From Trinickia diaoshuihuensis (GTDB taxonomy: Bacteria; Pseudomonadota; Gammaproteobacteria; Burkholderiales; Burkholderiaceae), in the NCBI RefSeq assembly GCF_003390925.1, contig NZ_QUBS01000068.1, forward strand, positions 1 to 43,690: a stretch of 43,690 nucleotides of DNA. Reading direction: 5' to 3'. Made by a program: the position numbers and the translations under genes. Below the pieces are notes generated by a model. It was not told the origin of the DNA and searched no databases. It was given only the letters and a program-made list of their open reading frames with translations. Below are positions 43,614 through 43,690 of this stretch, piece after piece; position 1 is the stretch's first letter, and each line of letters starts with the position of its first letter.

Positions 43614-43690
43614 TCAAAACGTTTCCCAGTCGTCGTCCGACTTGCTGCTCGATACCGCCACGGCCGGGGCCGCGCTTGCAGCAATCGCCG
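43614..43690 (-). CDS. Methyl-accepting chemotaxis protein, C-terminal end only
   Basis: Only the last 24 codons lie in the window, reading to a stop as ...AVAVSSSKSDDDWETF. The terminal DWETF matches the xWxxF (NWETF in E. coli Tsr/Tar) pentapeptide to which CheR and CheB dock. A flexible Ala/Ser linker before it is also typical. The rest of the gene is beyond the right edge. Its place directly before cheR-cheD-cheB fits a receptor adapted by those enzymes. Confidence 0.85.
   Translation of the reverse strand, partial: AIAASAAPAVAVSSSKSDDDWETF

Noticed and set aside
1-43690. tRNA, rRNA, CRISPR arrays, transposases or phage genes
   Set aside because: None was recognised on either strand; repeats found are short tandem or inverted repeats only.

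Overview
This is a 43.7-kb, GC-rich stretch of a Burkholderiaceae chromosome. Gene content, gene order and protein sequences look like Burkholderia, Paraburkholderia or Trinickia; I recognised this by eye and ran no search. It carries most of a flagellar and chemotaxis locus with little empty DNA.

Layout. (1) Positions 1-11947, plus strand: fliF (5' end cut by the window), fliG, H, I, J, K, then fliL, M, N, O, P, Q, R. These build the MS ring, C ring, export ATPase complex, hook-length ruler and export gate. (2) Positions 12071-24237, minus strand: flgB, C, D, E, F, G, H, I, J (rod, hook, P and L rings), then a ycgR-type c-di-GMP brake gene, then flgK and flgL behind a sigma-28-like promoter. 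fliR and flgL converge, and a strong terminator for the flgL side lies between them. (3) Positions 24470-26744, plus strand: flgA, flgM (GTG start, near-consensus sigma-28 promoter) and flgN, closed by a textbook terminator. (4) Positions 26922-28116: a small accessory block of a solo HicB-like ORF and a minus-strand pair, an isochorismatase-like protein without the catalytic cysteine and a VOC protein. (5) Positions 28299-35060, minus strand: flhB, flhA, flhF, fleN/flhG, fliA. Stops and starts overlap from flhB to fleN, and flhF and fleN use TTG starts. (6) Positions 35329-39285, minus strand: a tandem duplication of a two-gene module, DUF2844 (small exported protein) followed by DUF3443 (lipoprotein). 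(7) Positions 39453-43400, minus strand: cheR, cheD, cheB, cheY, cheZ with a strong terminator after cheZ. The last 24 codons of a chemoreceptor ending in WETF sit at the right edge.

The parts form one system. FliA with FlgM/FlgN times late genes by hook completion; FlhF/FleN set flagellar placement and number; CheR/B/D adapt receptors; CheY/CheZ control switching; the YcgR-like protein slows the motor. Not seen in the window: flhDC, fliC, fliD, motAB, cheA, cheW.

The most unusual item is the duplicated DUF2844-DUF3443 module. By eye the DUF3443 lipoproteins show the whole series of pepsin-like landmarks (DTGS, NGILG, LTFG, DSGS, a GMPFF strand) and ten cysteines conserved between copies. 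One copy has DTES in place of the first catalytic motif. I propose a cell-envelope aspartic-protease-like pair, one possibly active and one possibly dead, each with a small exported partner. This is inference from sequence and needs a profile or structure comparison. Also notable are a FleN whose P-loop lacks both lysines, an enlarged FlgA with IPGxGE repeats, and a similar inserted domain in FlgK and FlgL.
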